DNA from: Nothopassalora personata
Lineage: Eukaryota; Ascomycota; Dothideomycetes; Mycosphaerellales; Mycosphaerellaceae
Assembly: GCA_033816765.1 (NCBI GenBank)
Contig: CM066287.1
Span: forward strand, 3,162,001 to 3,226,000
DNA length: 64,000 nucleotides
Reading direction: 5' to 3'
The position numbers were made by a program, and so were the translations under genes. Positions 1-10,900 of this stretch are shown here, one piece after another. Numbering within the stretch: the first letter of the stretch is position 1; each line of letters opens with the position of its first letter. The notes below the pieces were generated by a model that ran no database searches, was not told the DNA's origin, and worked only from the letters and a program-made list of their open reading frames with translations.

Positions 1-2
1 TC

Positions 3-3000
3 GAATACCGTACGGAGCTCACCCTGGAGATCAACGGGCACTCCGAAGTGATCAATGCCTGGCTCACCAACCTCGAATACGACATCGTCTTGGGGAGACC
101 ATGGCACGACAAGCATCAACCAGGCCTGCATTATGAGTCCGGCACTATGACGCTCGATTCTCAACACTGCAAGGACAACTGCCTGTCCGGAAAGGAAGCG
201 ACGTGGGTGCAGTCAGTCAATGATCAAGACCAGAACCCAGTCCTTACGTTCCAGACCCACGAGGAGCTTCCTAGCAAGTACCGCTCGGCAACCGTGGAAG
301 AAGATGACGAAGGAGATGTCACTTGGCAGCACGCCCGTCTGCCACTGCCGGCTGACGGCGAAGACACCATCAAGCGCATGACAACGCGCGGCCCTGGAAA
401 AGTTCGCCGGGCTGCTAAGAGACTCGAAGCAAAGGAAGCAAAGGCCGCTGTGGCAGCAGCAGTAGCAGCAGCTGCCGAAGCCGCAGCTCAACAAGCAGAA
501 GAGCCTAAGAAGAACATCGACATCAAAGAAGTCAATGCAGACTACTTCGTGCGCCTCGCCAAGCAAAAGGGCGCGCAAGTTCACCTGATGTATGTCTATG
601 ACCCCAAGGTGGAGCAGCAGCGAGCGGGCGACTCGCTTGCCGCTTGCGCCATGACGGCGCACAACATGAAGACAGTTGCTGGAGGCAACTGTAAGATGCT
701 GTCAGACGAAAAGACGATCTCAAGGCTGAACGCGCGTGCCGCTGCATTCATACCAGCATCAGAACGTGTAGCCCCAACACTCCGTTCCTGCAAGATGCAC
801 GCACAAGCAGACGTGGACAAGTTCATGAAAGTCAACGACCAAGAGATCGATCCAAAGGACCACCTTATGCCAACATACCACGAGTTCGCTGATTGCTTCT
901 CGAAGAAGGCTTCAGAAGAGCTTCCGCCACACCGGCCTGGGATTGACCATGAGATCAAGCTGAAACCCGATGCCGTGCCACCCTTCAAGCGACCATACCG
1001 CATGTCTAAGCAAGAAGACGAGATCATCAAGCACTGGACTGACGAACAGATCGCCCAAGGCAAGATCCGCAAGAATGAAGGCCGCGCCGATGCTGCATCT
1101 CCGTGCCTTATCGTCAAGAAGCCAGGAGGTGGGTTGAGAGTATGCGTTGATTACAGAGCCCTCAATGCACTTACCATCAAGTCAAGATACCCTATTCCCC
1201 TGATGCAGGACACCTTGAACCGCATCGCAGGAAAGAAGTGGTTTACGAAGCTAGATGTGATTGCAGCATTCAACCGCATCCGCATCGCAAAGGGGCATGA
1301 GTGGATGACAGCGTTCACTACCCGCTATGGGCAGTTCGAATGTCTAGTCATGCCATTCGGCCTATGCAACGCCCCAGGAACGTTCCAAGCTTATGTGAAC
1401 GACACGCTACGGGAGTTCCTAGATGACTTTGCATCAGCCTATCTAGATGATATCCTCATCTTTAGCGACACGCTTGAAGAGCACATTGGACATGTGAAGA
1501 AGGTGCTAGGGCGCTGCAGAGACGCAGGCCTGCAACTTGATATCAAGAAGTGTGAATTCCACACCCAATCGACCAAGTACCTTGGCCTTATTATTGGCAA
1601 GGACGGCATCTCCATGTGCCCGGAGAAGGTGAGAGCAGTGCAAGAATGGGAAACACCTCGTAATGTCACGGATGTGCTTGCATTCAACGGATTCGCTGGC
1701 TTCTATCGACGATTCATCAAGAACTACAGCAAGATAACATTGCCGCTTACCCGCCTCACCAAGAAAGACGTGCCATGGCAATGGACGGCAGAGTGCCAAG
1801 CAGCGTTCGACGGCCTCAAGAAAGCATTCACCGATGCAGAAGGAGAAATCCTCGCAGTCTTCCAGCATGGGCTGGAGACAGTGCTTGAGACTGACGCTTC
1901 GGACTTCGTCACCGCAGCGGTCCTCTCCCAACGTCATAATGGCATCTTGAGACCAGTGGCATATCTGTCTAAGAAGATGTCACCCCAGGAATGCAACTAC
2001 GACATCTATGACAAAGAGTTGCTCGCTATTGTCAAAGCGTTCGAAGAATGGCGTCCTGAGCTGGCAGCAGGTGACATCGATGACAAGGACTGCGTGGGCA
2101 GCGATTGCGAGAACTTCCTGGCCGACCCAAGTGGCAAGCCAGTGCTCGTCTACTCAGACCACAAGAACCTTGAGTACTTCATGACCACGAAGGAACTCAA
2201 CCGGCGCCAAGCACGCTGGGCAGAATTCCTATCGCAATTCCACTTCAAGATCATCTACAGACCAGGAGTGCAGGGAGGCAAGCCCGATAGCCTTACCCGC
2301 CGCTCACAAGATGCGATACGCAAGGACGAGGATGATCCCCGGCACACGCAGCAGCATCGCGTGTTGCTAGGACCCGAATTGTTTATGCCGAACTTGTTAG
2401 CCAGCAGAATCCTACAACTCGCGGCATCGGAAGCCACCGGCGTTGTGGATGAGGACCTACAACGCGACATCCGATCCCTATACGAACAGCAAGAACCACA
2501 AGAGGCCCTGCAACAGCTGGCAGCTGGCGACAAGGTGAAGATGCTCCACAGGCACAAGATCGACCCTAAGCACGCGATGACAGTAGATGGAATGATCTAC
2601 GTCAAGAACAGAGAAGGTGGCTACAGCCTGTATGTCCCAGAACCAGCTGAAGATGATGAAGGCAACACGGTGTATGCCCGCATAGTGAAAGCATTTCACG
2701 ACGCCCCAGCCGCAGGTCACCCAGGAAAGACTAAGACCAACACCCTATTGAAACGCCACTATATCTGGCCAGGCATGACACGCTTCATACGCGAGTTCTG
2801 CAAAGGATGCACGACGTGCACAAACGTGAACCCAGTGCAGGATGCCGAACACGGATTGCTAGCACCGTTGCCAGTGCCACTCGACACATGGGACGACATC
2901 GCAATGGACTTCGTAGTCGAGCTGCCCGAAGCACGCTGCACCGCAGATGGGCAGAAGTACAAAAACGTTCTCACAGTGACAGACCGCCTGAGTAAGGAGC

Positions 3001-4454
3001 GGCATCTGATCCCAGTGCTCAACATGAGCGCAGAGTACATTGCGTTCATCTACCTCAAGTACGTGTTCAGCCGCCATGGGCTGCCTAAGTCGATCGTTAC
3101 AGACAGAGGACCCCAATGGCTTTCCGCATTCTGGAAGCGCCTATGCCAGCTACTAGGCATCAAGCGCAAGCTGTCAACGGGCTACCACCCCCAAACAGAT
3201 GGGCAAAGCGAGATCACGAACAAGGCCATGGAGAAGTACCTGCGCACGTATACCAACTATGCCCAGGACGACTGGCCGGATTGGCTGCCTCTGGCAGAGT
3301 TCACTGCGAACGACCACGTGTCAGAATCTACCGGATTCTCCCCATTCATGGCAACGCTAGGCAAGAACCCGAGGTATTCAGACGCAGAAGTCATGCTGCC
3401 GCTGGAACTCATGCCACACAAGCAACGCCTCGATGCACAATCGGCGACTGCATTCGGAGCCCGGATGAATGAACTCAGGCAGGCACTCAGAGACGCCATG
3501 CAAATGGCGCAAGATACACAAGCGGAGTATGCCAACCGACGCAGGACCATAGCACCAGCATACAAGTTAGGCGACATGGTGCACATTAGCACCAAGAACT
3601 GGCACACCACACGCCCGTCTAAGAAACTGGACTACAAGTATGCGGGTCCTTACCCGATCAAGGAAGTGCTGCCACACGACACATATCGAGTCGCATTGCC
3701 AGACTCACTGAGCAACCTGTATGACGGGTTCCACGCCAATTACTTGCGACCAGGCTACGACCCAGTCACAGGACAAGTCGTCCCTCCGCCTCCGCCAATC
3801 GAGGTGGAGGACGAAGATGGGTCTCACCAGGAATGGCACGTGGAGAAAGTCGTGGACTCGCACAGGTCGCTGCCGCCAGGGCGTGCGCCAGCAGGAGGAA
3901 AGGTCCCAATCTACAAGTACTGCGTGAAGTGGGTAGGTGATAACGAGCTAACTTGGGAGCCCGCAGAGACTATGATTGCAACAGCAGCCGCCTCTGTCGC
4001 CGACTTCCATCACAACCACCCTACGGCCCCTAGACCAGCCGGCTTCACACCACCGCTAGGATGGATTGCGAATGAGGAAGCACCATCTGATGACGCGGGC
4101 ACCCTCAGTGCTGCGATGATTACGTCCAACCCAGTAACCGCAGGAGGGCCACGCGAATTGATCGCGCAGGTGCCTGTGGCTCTTCTGGCAGAAGACAACG
4201 GCTCGTATGAAGATGATGACCCGCCAGGCATGGCACCAACAAAGGTAACCGATGACTGTGACCGAAGCGACAAGCGAAATGGACATCAAACTTCCCTTGA
4301 CACGGTGCACAGGAGTGACCGTTTTGAAGGGGGGGGTGGTGTGACGGCCCATGGCCGCACAGCGAGTGAACGTGGCGAGTTACGTGACCGGGCCCGGGCC
4401 GACCCGCGTGCCTCGGCTTGTATATTAACTTCTCGCGCCTCGCGCACCTCTTAG
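3..4454 (+). CDS. Gypsy A pol polyprotein (protease C-terminus, RT, RNase H, integrase, chromodomain), 5' partial
   Basis: The frame is open from the window edge to a stop inside the 3' LTR, with no break. It starts in the C-terminal part of a retropepsin (YDIVLGRPWHDKHQP). The RT motifs VCVDYRAL and YLDDIL (near nt 1440) follow. RNase H has ETDASDF (about nt 1888). The integrase has an HHCC zinc finger (about nt 2700-2820) and the D,D,E core with TDRG (about nt 3100) and GQSE (about nt 3203). A GPY/F-like segment and a chromodomain (about nt 3830-3990, EWHVEKVVD...YKYCVKWVGDNELTWEP) close the protein. The chromodomain carries an insertion between its first strands, as in element B. Chromodomains of this class target integration to heterochromatin, a known property of the family. 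Nothing visible is missing, so the copy may be functional if its 5' half is intact. Confidence 0.93.
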   Translation, partial: EYRTELTLEINGHSEVINAWLTNLEYDIVLGRPWHDKHQPGLHYESGTMTLDSQHCKDNCLSGKEATWVQSVNDQDQNPVLTFQTHEELPSKYRSATVEEDDEGDVTWQHARLPLPADGEDTIKRMTTRGPGKVRRAAKRLEAKEAKAAVAAAVAAAAEAAAQQAEEPKKNIDIKEVNADYFVRLAKQKGAQVHLMYVYDPKVEQQRAGDSLAACAMTAHNMKTVAGGNCKMLSDEKTISRLNARAAAFIPASERVAPTLRSCKMHAQADVDKFMKVNDQEIDPKDHLMPTYHEFADCFSKKASEELPPHRPGIDHEIKLKPDAVPPFKRPYRMSKQEDEIIKHWTDEQIAQGKIRKNEGRADAASPCLIVKKPGGGLRVCVDYRALNALTIKSRYPIPLMQDTLNRIAGKKWFTKLDVIAAFNRIRIAKGHEWMTAFTTRYGQFECLVMPFGLCNAPGTFQAYVNDTLREFLDDFASAYLDDILIFSDTLEEHIGHVKKVLGRCRDAGLQLDIKKCEFHTQSTKYLGLIIGKDGISMCPEKVRAVQEWETPRNVTDVLAFNGFAGFYRRFIKNYSKITLPLTRLTKKDVPWQWTAECQAAFDGLKKAFTDAEGEILAVFQHGLETVLETDASDFVTAAVLSQRHNGILRPVAYLSKKMSPQECNYDIYDKELLAIVKAFEEWRPELAAGDIDDKDCVGSDCENFLADPSGKPVLVYSDHKNLEYFMTTKELNRRQARWAEFLSQFHFKIIYRPGVQGGKPDSLTRRSQDAIRKDEDDPRHTQQHRVLLGPELFMPNLLASRILQLAASEATGVVDEDLQRDIRSLYEQQEPQEALQQLAAGDKVKMLHRHKIDPKHAMTVDGMIYVKNREGGYSLYVPEPAEDDEGNTVYARIVKAFHDAPAAGHPGKTKTNTLLKRHYIWPGMTRFIREFCKGCTTCTNVNPVQDAEHGLLAPLPVPLDTWDDIAMDFVVELPEARCTADGQKYKNVLTVTDRLSKERHLIPVLNMSAEYIAFIYLKYVFSRHGLPKSIVTDRGPQWLSAFWKRLCQLLGIKRKLSTGYHPQTDGQSEITNKAMEKYLRTYTNYAQDDWPDWLPLAEFTANDHVSESTGFSPFMATLGKNPRYSDAEVMLPLELMPHKQRLDAQSATAFGARMNELRQALRDAMQMAQDTQAEYANRRRTIAPAYKLGDMVHISTKNWHTTRPSKKLDYKYAGPYPIKEVLPHDTYRVALPDSLSNLYDGFHANYLRPGYDPVTGQVVPPPPPIEVEDEDGSHQEWHVEKVVDSHRSLPPGRAPAGGKVPIYKYCVKWVGDNELTWEPAETMIATAAASVADFHHNHPTAPRPAGFTPPLGWIANEEAPSDDAGTLSAAMITSNPVTAGGPRELIAQVPVALLAEDNGSYEDDDPPGMAPTKVTDDCDRSDKRNGHQTSLDTVHRSDRFEGGGGVTAHGRTASERGELRDRARADPRASACILTSRASRTS
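4326..4339 (+). promoter_or_regulatory. Polypurine tract of element A
   Basis: GAAGGGGGGGGTGG lies directly against the TGTGAC start of the LTR, the standard plus-strand DNA priming position. Elements B and C have comparable G-rich tracts in the same position. Confidence 0.85.
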
Positions 4455-4500
4455 ATAGCTTGTCTAACAACTTCGTACTACCTAAGCAGGTGCCCTTACA
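4340..4500 (+). repeat. 3' LTR of gypsy element A, 161 bp
   Basis: It begins TGTGACGG and ends CCCTTACA (TGT...ACA ends). It contains TATATTAA about 40 nt upstream of a CTCTTAGATAGCT motif (4448-4460) that is also in the LTR of element B (reverse strand 15163-15175), so the transcript start is probably near there. The boundary with the RIP-mutated LINE at 4501 is abrupt in base composition. Confidence 0.85.
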
Positions 4501-7500
4501 GAGGGATCGTTAATTAACATCCTTTAATATAACGTTTAGTAAAGCAGCGACACGATAACGCTCTTATTCTAAAATAAAGAGATACTCGAGTACGACATTA
4601 TAGCTATTTAAGAGCTATACCTTAACGAACGAACACTAGGGCTAGTAATAACTTATTACCTATATAAAGGCGAGTTCTAGCTACTGTTCTAACGAAACTC
4701 GGAGGCACGGATAGCTACATACATTAATAAACGATGGAAGTAAGACTAGTGGGCTCTAATAGTCGATAACGAATACATAGTAAAGGTAGTATTTAAAGGA
4801 CTAACACCTGTTACCTTTATTCACGTCTACTAACTACTAAACACGACATTACCGCTAGTAACGGCGATAATCGATCAAATCCCGCACTACGCTACTAACT
4901 ACATAGTACTACTAGGCGACTTTAACGTACATTACCGGGCATAGGTACCGGAGTGTACGCTAAACGGTAGAGGGTACGCGCTCTACCAAATAGCGAGGGG
5001 CTATAACCTTACCTAAGCTATACTACTAGGCATACTAACGCGTTTCGATTAGGCTACCGAAGGCACATTAACAATCGACCTAGTCTTCTACTCGAAGACC
5101 CTTAAGATACCTAAAATATTAGTAGGAGGCGGCAATAAATAGAACTCCGACTACCGGCTAATCGAATCATTATTCGAGTTCGTGCTACATAGTAGTAAGA
5201 AACCCGAAGAAGAGACACGACGTAAGTAGAAATCGATTAATAAACGAAAACTCTAAGAGAATCTCGGTAAGCTCTTAATTAAAGAATAAATGGGCACGCC
5301 GCTATCTATCGATAAGGCTCTCGATAAGATTCGAGAGGCGCTTAAAGAGGCCATTGTAATAGCGGTACTAACGGCGCGCTACAATTTAGCGAGAACTAAG
5401 CCCGGCTTTACCGAAGCACTTACTAATACACGAAAGGAGGTTCGATAACTTAAGAGATAGGTGCGAAGACTCCGCGACTAAGGACGACCGGACGAGAGAC
5501 TAGAGTAGAGATACATCTAGGCTACGAAGGGCTATACTAAGGATATATGTAAATAGAAGGATAAGACCTTCTATTAAATACTAGAAGCAACGGATAGCGA
5601 CCTTAAGAAACTATAGAGGGTTATTAAGTAGAAGAAGAACTAAGGCTAGCTAGCTCGATTACATCTACTAACGCTCGTTAATAGATAACAACTACCTATA
5701 ACTATAAGCGTAGCTAAGGCTAACCTACTATACGTAGCATTCTTCCCTTAATAACGGCAGGCCGATTTAAGCAACATTACGCTAAACTTTAAGTACCCTT
5801 AACTAATACTAATGCTAGCTCTAACAATATACGAGGTCTAGCTCGCTATTAAACAAATAGCCATAAGTAAAGTACTAGGCCTAGACGGGTACCCGGCGGA
5901 ACTCCTAAAGGCGGCGGTACTAATACTACCGCCGCTACCTATACTAAAAGGTTTTAATGAAGAGATAGATACACCGCCTAAGGAGACGCTGCTAGATCTA
6001 CCGATATTCGCTATCGAACTTATAAGGCTGCTTAACGTAAGCCTATTAAACTAGTACTACCTATAACGACTACGTACCTTAATAACAGTTTACTTACCTA
6101 AGCTAAATAAGCTAGTAAACTCGATAGCAGGATACCGACTAATTGCTTTACTTAACACGATTAGTAAAGTAATAGAGAGCGTAATAGCCGAGAGGCTACA
6201 ATACGCTTTTAAGACTAACTAAGTGCTACCGAAAGGCTACTTTAGAGGCCGTAAAGGATACTTAGTTAATAAAGCGTTACATAGCCTTATCGAACTAATA
6301 GCGTAAACATAGCACGATAAAGGTAGAGCCTCTACCCTAGCACTCGATGTTAAGGGAGCTTTCGATTACGTCTCCTACTAACGATTAATTCATAACCTTA
6401 AGAAGCGACGACTCGGCGGTAATATAGCTAGCTAGATAGCGAGCTTCCTTAGCGGTAGACGCACTACACTTCGACTACCGGACTACATAGTACCGGAGGC
6501 GGACATATTAGTAGGCATACTATAAGGCTTACCGCTGTTACTACCGCTTTTCATTATCTTTAATGCCGACTTATTTAAAGAGACGGCGAGGGCAGGCCTT
6601 ACATTAGTAGGATGGATAGACGATGCTACTATCCTCGCATAAGGTAAGACGGCGGCGGAGACTAAGGTAAAACTCGAACTAGTAATAACGATTAGCGAAC
6701 GATAGGCTTACTAGTATGTAGCTCTATTTACGCTAGCTAAGTTTTAGTTAATACACTTCTAGCCGCTAGGCACCTAAGTAGCTACTATTAATCGAGAATA
6801 GAACGCTTTCGAACTAATCTTTAACGGCACAACTATTAAACTACAAGATACGATTAAAGTGCTTAGAGTAACGCTCGACTAAAGACTTAACTTCTATACG
6901 TACCGAGCCGAACTCGAACGAAAAGCGGAAAAGCGGTTACTAGTTCTTTAAGTATTGTGTAAATTAATAAAAGGAGTAGGGCCGCTTATAGTTCGAAGGG
7001 CCTACCTAGCAACTATTAGACTATTAATTACGTACGCGGCGTTAGTATAGTATAGACTAGGCGAATAGGGCTTAAAGTAAACACATGACCTACTTAATAA
7101 GATCTAATACCGAGCCCTTATCTAAATAGTAGGGGCCTTTCGAACAACGGGTAAGGCTAGCCTAGAAATTGAACTAGATGTTATACTGCCGGACCTAGAG
7201 ATTAAGTCGATAGTTATATAAACGTTCATTCGCATAGCATCTAAAGGCTACAGTCATTACCTAGTAGAGGCGATACCGGATAGAGATAGACGATGGGTTA
7301 CACCGCTTACTAGCTAGAAACGGGCGTACCTCGCACTAGGAGGTTAACTACTACTTAAGCTTAAACAGGCCTTCGTTAACTGTCCTTAGGGCATGTATCT
7401 AAAGACTTTTATTTAAGATACGATAGAAGCGGCGACGCGGCAGTACGATGCCTTAATTAAGCTACCTAGTACATATATATACACCGATAGCTCGCTTAAG

Positions 7501-7763
7501 AAAGATAAGAAGGGTAACCGACTTAGATGCTTAGCGGTAATAATGGACGAAACGATCTAGGAGGCTATGCCGCTTAGTACGTAAACACACTTATTATCGT
7601 ACTATACCGAGGCACACGGCATACTACTAGTATTAAAGACCGTTATTAAGCAAAACCTAATTAAGCTAGTGTACATCTATACGGACAATTAGGGCCTAGC
7701 GAAGTTAATTACGAATGCGACGGCATTAATCGCATAAGGGGCAATAGCGGACTTTTACGCGTT
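4501..7763 (+). mobile_element. RIP-degenerate Tad1-like LINE, segment 1 (endonuclease, RT, start of RNase H)
   Basis: No frame is open, but translation through stops shows a non-LTR retrotransposon. An APE-type endonuclease has LLGDFNVHY (about 4900-4937) and TLTIDLVF. The reverse transcriptase has LDVKGAFDYVS (about 6344-6375) and active site GWIDDAT (about 6611-6630). RNase H starts at YIYTDSSL (about 7471-7500). The sequence is strikingly rich in TA and poor in CA and TG, the RIP signature, and the stops are mostly TAG/TAA at former W, Q or K positions. The element is interrupted by gypsy B and resumes at 15304. Its 5' end abuts the LTR of gypsy A at 4501 and may be truncated. ORF1 (gag-like) was not seen. 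Confidence 0.88.
7759..7763. repeat. Target-site duplication GCGTT, left copy (gypsy B)
   Basis: GCGTT precedes the left LTR here and follows the right LTR at 15304-15308. Removing the element and one copy rejoins the LINE RNase H region. Confidence 0.93.
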
Positions 7764-7956
7764 TGTCACAAGCAGGTGCAAGCACGTGGTCGGATAAGGT
7801 ACAAGTCGAATAGATAGCTATCTAAGAGAGGCGCGGAGAGCGCGAGATACTTAAGGGAGCGCCAAGCCGATTAGTCAGCGGCTTAGTCAGCGGCGCGCTT
7901 GTGGTGCCCACGCACGTGCGCGCGGATCGAGGTGAATGGGCGCCGGTACGGTGACA
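7764..7956 (-). repeat. 3' LTR of gypsy element B, 193 bp
   Basis: TGTCAC...GTGACA ends form a 6-bp terminal inverted repeat. Identical by eye to 15111-15303. The pol reading frame runs into it before stopping. Confidence 0.95.
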
Positions 7957-10900
7957 CTACCCCCCCCTCTGAGAGTGCGCTCCGGAGCACTCTGTCCTCT
8001 CCTATCCATCGTATCCATCATTGCCTTCGCGAACTTCTCGTCGTCTATCAACTCATCATCCGTCACAGTGTCGACTTCCTCGTCCTCCGCGTAACCATCT
8101 ATGACGCTACGTAACGCAGGCAGACTTTCGCGGCGACACGGCGCAGCAGCCTCAGCTACTGTCCGGACGGTGTCTTTCTCGGTGTGTGTACCCAGCTCTT
8201 CACACAGGTACCCTGTGCCGTAGTGACTCGCGCCATCCAGGCGGCTACACACTGCGATCTGATGCGCATCAGCTTCACTGTCGTCATGACTCGCGCCAAT
8301 CAGCAGATCCACTCCTGTTACTTGGTCTGTTTGTCGAGAAAGATCGTCATCGCGACGCGTATCGCTCTCTTTCTCACAAGTCCTGAGTCCAGGTCCCACC
8401 GGCATCAGAGCCATCGCTGCTGCATTGAGTGCTGAGTCACGCGCCAGTCGCATGCCCGTGGCATCCTCATTGGCAACCCAGTCTGCAGGAGGTTGAAAAC
8501 CAGGTGGTCTGGTTGCTCGAGGATGGTTATGGTGAAAGTCGGCGACAGAGGCGGCGGCTGTCTCAATGACCTGGCCCGCAGCTTCATAGGATGGTTCTAG
8601 GTATCCAACGTACTTCACCAAGTACTCATAATATGGCTCTTTCACACCACCTCTAGGTGTTCTTCCTCTCGGCCATCTCTTCTTGCAATCCAACACCTCC
8701 TCCACTTCCCAAAAGTCGGGCTCGGCTGGGTTGGTTTCGTGTTGTTCGTCGTCCACGATTCGTATCGGTGGAGGCGCAGGTTGTACTTGCCCTTCGACTG
8801 GAGGATGAACCGGTGCTAGAAGGTGTGAGTGGAAGCGGTTGTCAATATTCATAGTGGGCGGCAGCTCCACTTTATAGGTGTTCCCCGGCAGCACCTCCGT
8901 GATCACGTGCGGACCTGACCACTTCACGTCCAACTTCCTAGACGGTCTCTCCATCTCCCAGTTCTCGGTGCTCACCCATACCTCGTTACCTTCGACGTAT
9001 CGTGGTGCTGGTGTACGGTTTTGGTTTGCGTATTCGGCTTGGACGGCTTGGGCGAGGGCCATTTGCTGTCGTAGGAACTCCTGCATGTCATGCATCTTTC
9101 TTGCGAACCTGTCTGCTGACTCCGCGTCGAGTCGTTGCCTGTGTGGCATAAGTGGCATTGGGAGCTCGAGGTGGAGCTCGGAAAAGCGTGGGTTACGTCC
9201 TGTGTTGGCGTAGAACGGTGATACCCCTGTTGTAGCTGATACGGCGTTGTTAGCAGTAAACTCGGCCAACGGGGCCCAATCCGGCCAGTCATCCTGAGCG
9301 TAATTGACGAACATGCGGAGGTACTGTTCCATCACCTTGTTCGTGTTCTCCGACTGGCCGTCCGTCTCCGGGTGATATGAAGATGAGAGCTTCTGGTTGA
9401 TGCCTAGGAGGGCACAGATCCTTCGCCAAAAGGCCGATACCCATTGCGTGCCGCGATCTGAGACGATGGACTTGGGAAGCCCATGTCTGCTGAACACGTA
9501 CTTCAAGAACACCAAGGCACAATGTTCGGCGGTCATCGAGAGGACAGGAATGATGTGTCTTTCCTTGGTAAGGCGGCATGTGACCGTCATGATGTTCTCG
9601 TATGTTCGTCCATCCACCGCACTCTTCCCCTCCGGCAGTTTGACGACGAAGTCGACAGCAATGTCTTCCCATGCGCCGAATGGTACAGGCAACGGCTTCA
9701 ACAGTCCAGGGTACTGGATGTTGGTGCTCTTGTTCGTGTGGCAAGTGCGACAAGCTCGGACGTATTTCTTGACAAAACGAGCCATGCCTGGCCAAGTATA
9801 ATTGCGAGCAACGAGTTCGTAAGTCTTTTCATCTCCCATGTGGCCCGCTGCGGCATGGTCATGGAAAGCTTGCACGATGCGAGTGCGCACCGGCACTTCT
9901 CCTTCATCAAGGGCATCTTCTGACTCTGGTGGAACGAACAGGCTGTATCCGCCATAGATGTTCTTGATGTATATCATTCCCCCAACTGGCACTGCATGAC
10001 GGTCGTCGATACGATGTTTTCGTAGCAGCGTGCATGGCTCATCGCGTTCCAGTTGTTGGACGGCCTCCTCTGCTTCTGGCTGCGCATACAATTCTCGGAT
10101 GGCGGTGGTGAGCGGAGTCACGACGTCGTTGGCGGAGGCGCTAAGGACTCTCGTGGAGGACAGATTCAGAACCCGGTCTGGCCCAAGCAATATCTGATGT
10201 TGTTGCTGATTGCGCGGATCAGTAAGATCGCCAGGCACAGGAAGGTCCTGTGAGCGCCGTGTGAGACTGTCCGGCTTCGTGCCTTGTACGCCTGGTCGGT
10301 ACACTATCTTGAAGAAGAATTGGGACAGGAACTCGGCCCACCTAGCTTGCCTTCGGTTAAGCTGTTTCGTACTCATGAACCATTCAAGGTTCTTGTGATC
10401 AGAATACACGAGAGTAGGCTTGTCCTCTGCAGAGTCGGGGTCTGGCAGATTCTCGTAGTCGTCAGTGCCGTACTCGTTGACGGTTAGCTCCGGGCGCCAT
10501 TCTTCGAAAGCTTGTACGATCGCCAAAAGCTCCTTGTCATAGATGTCGTAATTGCACTGTTGCGGATCCATCTTCTTGGACATGTATGCGATCGGATGAA
10601 GTACGCCATTCTCATCTCGTTGAGAAAGGACTGCTGCGGTCACGTAATCCGAGGCATCTGTTTCGAGAATCGTTTCTCTTCCTGGATAGAAGTGCTTCAG
10701 TGTAGGGGCGTCGATGAATGCCTGTTTCAGCGCGTCGAATGCTCGTTGGCACGACTCTGACCATTCCCATGGTACGTTCTTGCGCGTGAGTTTGGTCATG
10801 GGCAAACAGATCTTGCTAAAGTCTTTGATGAACCGCCGATAGAAGTTGGCAAACCCCGTGAACGACAAAATATCGGTAACGTTGGCGGGAGTAGGCCAGT

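Larger units (their letters stand above)
1..4500 (+). mobile_element. Ty3/gypsy chromodomain retrotransposon A (5' part outside window)
   Basis: The last part of the protease, RT, RNase H, integrase and chromodomain are encoded in one open frame, followed by a polypurine tract and a 161-bp 3' LTR. The 5' LTR, gag and start of protease lie before the window, so no target duplication can be read. The protein is close to that of element B (same pol order, similar chromodomain tail, shared LTR motif CTCTTAGATAGCT). The DNA keeps abundant CA and TG dinucleotides, so it is not RIP-mutated, unlike the LINE that follows it. Confidence 0.93.

Noticed and set aside
213..1117. Minus-strand frames up to 173 codons across gypsy A pol
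   Set aside because: Antisense shadows of the conserved RT/protease frame; no motif of their own.
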